A DNA stretch of 6,271 bases, taken from positions 1-6,271 of the forward strand of contig JAISQS010000089.1 in the NCBI GenBank assembly GCA_031274045.1. Direction: 5' to 3'. The first letter of the stretch is position 1; every line of letters starts with the position of its first letter. This document shows, piece by piece, positions 5,766-6,271 of this stretch. Source of the DNA: Planctomycetaceae bacterium (GTDB lineage Bacteria > Planctomycetota > Planctomycetia > Pirellulales > Thermoguttaceae). The position numbers were made by a program, and so were the translations under genes. The notes under the pieces were generated by a model that did no database searches, was not told where the DNA came from, and saw only the letters and a list, made by a program, of their open reading frames with translations.

Positions 5766-6271
5766 GTGGAACCGGCTGAACTGACAATTAACGTTTCGGA
5801 CTTGGCGGCGACAGACCGTCTTGGGCAACTTTTGGCGAAATCGCTTCCTGATGGTGCTGTTGTTGCGTTAATCGGAACTCTTGGCGCGGGCAAAACACGG
5901 CTCATTCAGGCAGTGGCGCAATATTCGGGAATCGAACCCGGTGTGGTGTCAAGTCCGACTTTCGTGTTGCTTCATGAATACGATGGCGACAGACCGATTT
6001 ACCATTTTGATGCGTACCGGCTTGCCGATGAAAAGGAATTTCGGCAACTCAGTCCTGATGATTACTTTGAAGGAAACGGAATCACGTTTGTTGAGTGGGC
6101 GGACAAGTTTCCTGCGGTCTTGCCTGAAGAACGGCTGGAGATCCGAATTGAAATCACCGGCGATACCGCACGCCAATTCCAGTTCCATGCCGTTGGTTCC
6201 CTTTTTAACGGAACAATACAACATCTGGCAAATGAAAACCGGAATTGGCAACAGCCGGCAATTAATCTGAA
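5766..6271 (+). CDS. tsaE: tRNA t6A37 synthesis ATPase TsaE (runs off right edge)
   Basis: TsaE (formerly YjeE) is a small P-loop ATPase that works with TsaB and TsaD to make threonylcarbamoyl-adenosine at position 37 of ANN-decoding tRNAs, in the cytoplasm. The frame is open from GTG at 5766 to the edge, 168 codons. Seen: Walker A 'GTLGAGKT' (37-44); the switch-like 'SPTFVLLHEY' (63-72); 'YHFDAYRL' (79-86) with conserved Asp82; and 'FVEWADKFPAVLP' (108-120), the family hallmark. The family domain normally ends near residue 140-150, so the last residues here are a short C-terminal extension whose stop lies beyond the window. The start follows GAAGG by 10 bases; an in-frame TTG at 5724 is a weaker alternative. 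The wording of the motifs resembles planctomycete TsaE. In many genomes tsaE neighbours other t6A or cell-wall genes; here the upstream neighbour is an unrelated sugar pair, separated by an inverted repeat. Confidence 0.93.
   Translation, partial: MEPAELTINVSDLAATDRLGQLLAKSLPDGAVVALIGTLGAGKTRLIQAVAQYSGIEPGVVSSPTFVLLHEYDGDRPIYHFDAYRLADEKEFRQLSPDDYFEGNGITFVEWADKFPAVLPEERLEIRIEITGDTARQFQFHAVGSLFNGTIQHLANENRNWQQPAINL

Noticed and set aside
5881..6270. Open frame of 129 codons in another frame over tsaE
   Set aside because: It begins with a TTG inside the tsaE Walker A region and has no motif; TsaE in the other frame is clear.

Overview
The window looks like a piece of a bacterial chromosome, most likely from a member of the Planctomycetota with moderate to low GC. 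This rests on recalled resemblance: the TsaE and UvrD/PcrA proteins read like planctomycete homologues, for example TsaE around 'SPTFVLLHEYDG' to 'VEWADKFPAVLP' and the helicase N-terminus 'DYLLEGLNKPQREAV'. Weak Shine-Dalgarno signals and GTG starts fit but do not prove it. No homology search was possible.

Layout from left to right. (1) Positions 1-506, minus strand: the N-terminal 168 codons of an AT-rich ankyrin-repeat protein that runs off the left edge. (2) 507-1070: a 564-base AT-rich gap between divergent genes, with a 34-base pure pyrimidine tract and no credible gene. (3) 1071-3389, plus strand: a complete UvrD/PcrA/Rep-type superfamily 1A DNA helicase with all core motifs but an unusual charged C-terminal tail. 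(4) 3390-3508: a short gap holding one copy of a dispersed repeat. (5) 3509-4309 and 4306-5430, plus strand: rfbF (glucose-1-phosphate cytidylyltransferase) and rfbG (CDP-glucose 4,6-dehydratase), joined by a 4-base ATGA overlap. (6) 5431-5765: a 335-base gap containing two inverted copies of the same dispersed repeat, able to form a long imperfect stem. (7) 5766-6271, plus strand: tsaE, the ATPase for tRNA t6A modification, cut by the right edge.

How the genes relate. RfbF and RfbG catalyse two consecutive steps, glucose-1-phosphate to CDP-glucose to CDP-4-keto-6-deoxyglucose, the entry to CDP-linked dideoxy or branched sugars of surface polysaccharides. No later enzyme of that pathway lies in the window. 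The pair sits between two housekeeping-type genes (helicase, tsaE) and is bounded on both sides by repeat copies, so it may be an independent two-gene unit. The ankyrin gene stands apart in base composition and orientation.

No CRISPR array, tRNA, rRNA, transposase or clearly new system is visible. The most notable items are the three-copy repeat family with purine-transition differences, the low-complexity loops in RfbG, the atypical UvrD tail and the edge-truncated ankyrin gene.
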